Of a DNA stretch of 6,280 bases, positions 6,091 to 6,280 are shown piece by piece. The DNA lies in NCBI GenBank assembly GCA_049318845.1, contig JBMOFH010000246.1, positions 1 through 6,280 of the forward strand. The letters are read 5' to 3'. The notes beneath the pieces are model-generated. The model ran no database searches. It was given only the letters and a program-made list of their open reading frames with translations, and was not told the DNA's origin. This DNA is from CAIOZW01 sp049318845. Its GTDB lineage: Bacteria; Acidobacteriota; Blastocatellia; RBC074. A program made the position numbers and the translations under genes. Every line of letters begins with the position of its first letter. Positions within the stretch are counted from its first letter, which is position 1.

Positions 6091-6280
6091 ATGAAGATCA
6101 GCGTCCGGTCGCTCAAGTTGTCAGTCCTCGGACTGCTCGTGGTCGGTCTTGTCGCGACCTTGTTGTCAGGTCAGCTCACTGGAATATTCGCCCATGAAGG
6201 CCATAAGAAGGGGCATGCCCCGGCCACCGCGAAACGTCTCCGAAATCCGCTTCAGCGCAATACGCCGAATATCGGGAATG
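6091..6280 (+). CDS. Secreted or membrane-anchored protein, 5' part only (possible c-type cytochrome)
   Basis: The first 63 codons are present and the gene runs off the right edge. A basic N-terminus (K2, R6, K9) leads into a hydrophobic stretch at about 10-26, and a plausible signal peptidase site follows GIFA (31-34), before HEGHKKGHAP. The mature start is histidine-rich (H35, H38, H42). The segment RLRNPLQRNTPNIGN resembles the lead-in to a haem-binding CXXCH domain in some periplasmic cytochromes c, but no CXXCH is in view, so this identity is a guess. Metal binding by the histidines is another possibility. AAGGAG (6079-6084) lies six bases before the ATG, which supports the start. It is divergent from sucD. 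Confidence 0.7.
   Translation, partial: MKISVRSLKLSVLGLLVVGLVATLLSGQLTGIFAHEGHKKGHAPATAKRLRNPLQRNTPNIGN

Overview
The window looks like chromosomal DNA of a Gram-negative-type bacterium with moderately high GC. It holds seven genes, the last cut by the right edge. The Tat signal, an exported DUF1460 amidase, a TCA-cycle gene with a TTG start and a possible c-type cytochrome precursor would suit Acidobacteriota or a related soil phylum. That placement is an impression from protein style, not a demonstrated assignment. I see no tRNA, rRNA, CRISPR array, transposase, integrase or phage gene.

Layout: bases 1-270 hold no convincing gene, only short repeats and hairpins. A POT-family peptide transporter lies on the minus strand (271-1791). 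A 243-base divergent intergenic region (1792-2034) follows, with inverted repeats, a possible promoter and three tandem 11-bp repeats next to the next start codon. Four plus-strand genes then sit close together (gaps 21, 30 and 6 bases): a 90-aa zinc-ribbon protein, a 98-aa helical protein, a Tat-signal DegT/DnrJ/EryC1/StrS aminotransferase and a DUF1460 cell-wall amidase-like protein. They end at a strong hairpin (4834-4868) that pairs best as RNA from the minus strand, so it is probably the terminator of the convergent gene sucD (4929-5798, minus). A 292-base divergent region (5799-6090) with a homopurine tandem repeat separates sucD from a secreted or membrane-anchored protein starting at 6091.

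How they may work together: the transporter (peptide uptake) and SucD (alpha subunit of succinyl-CoA synthetase) look like independent housekeeping genes. The four-gene block may be one transcription unit whose last two products are predicted to act outside the cytoplasm, one a PLP enzyme exported folded and the other a peptidoglycan-type hydrolase. No known system is recognised in this block. It is the best candidate for something undescribed here, but the link between its genes rests only on orientation and spacing.
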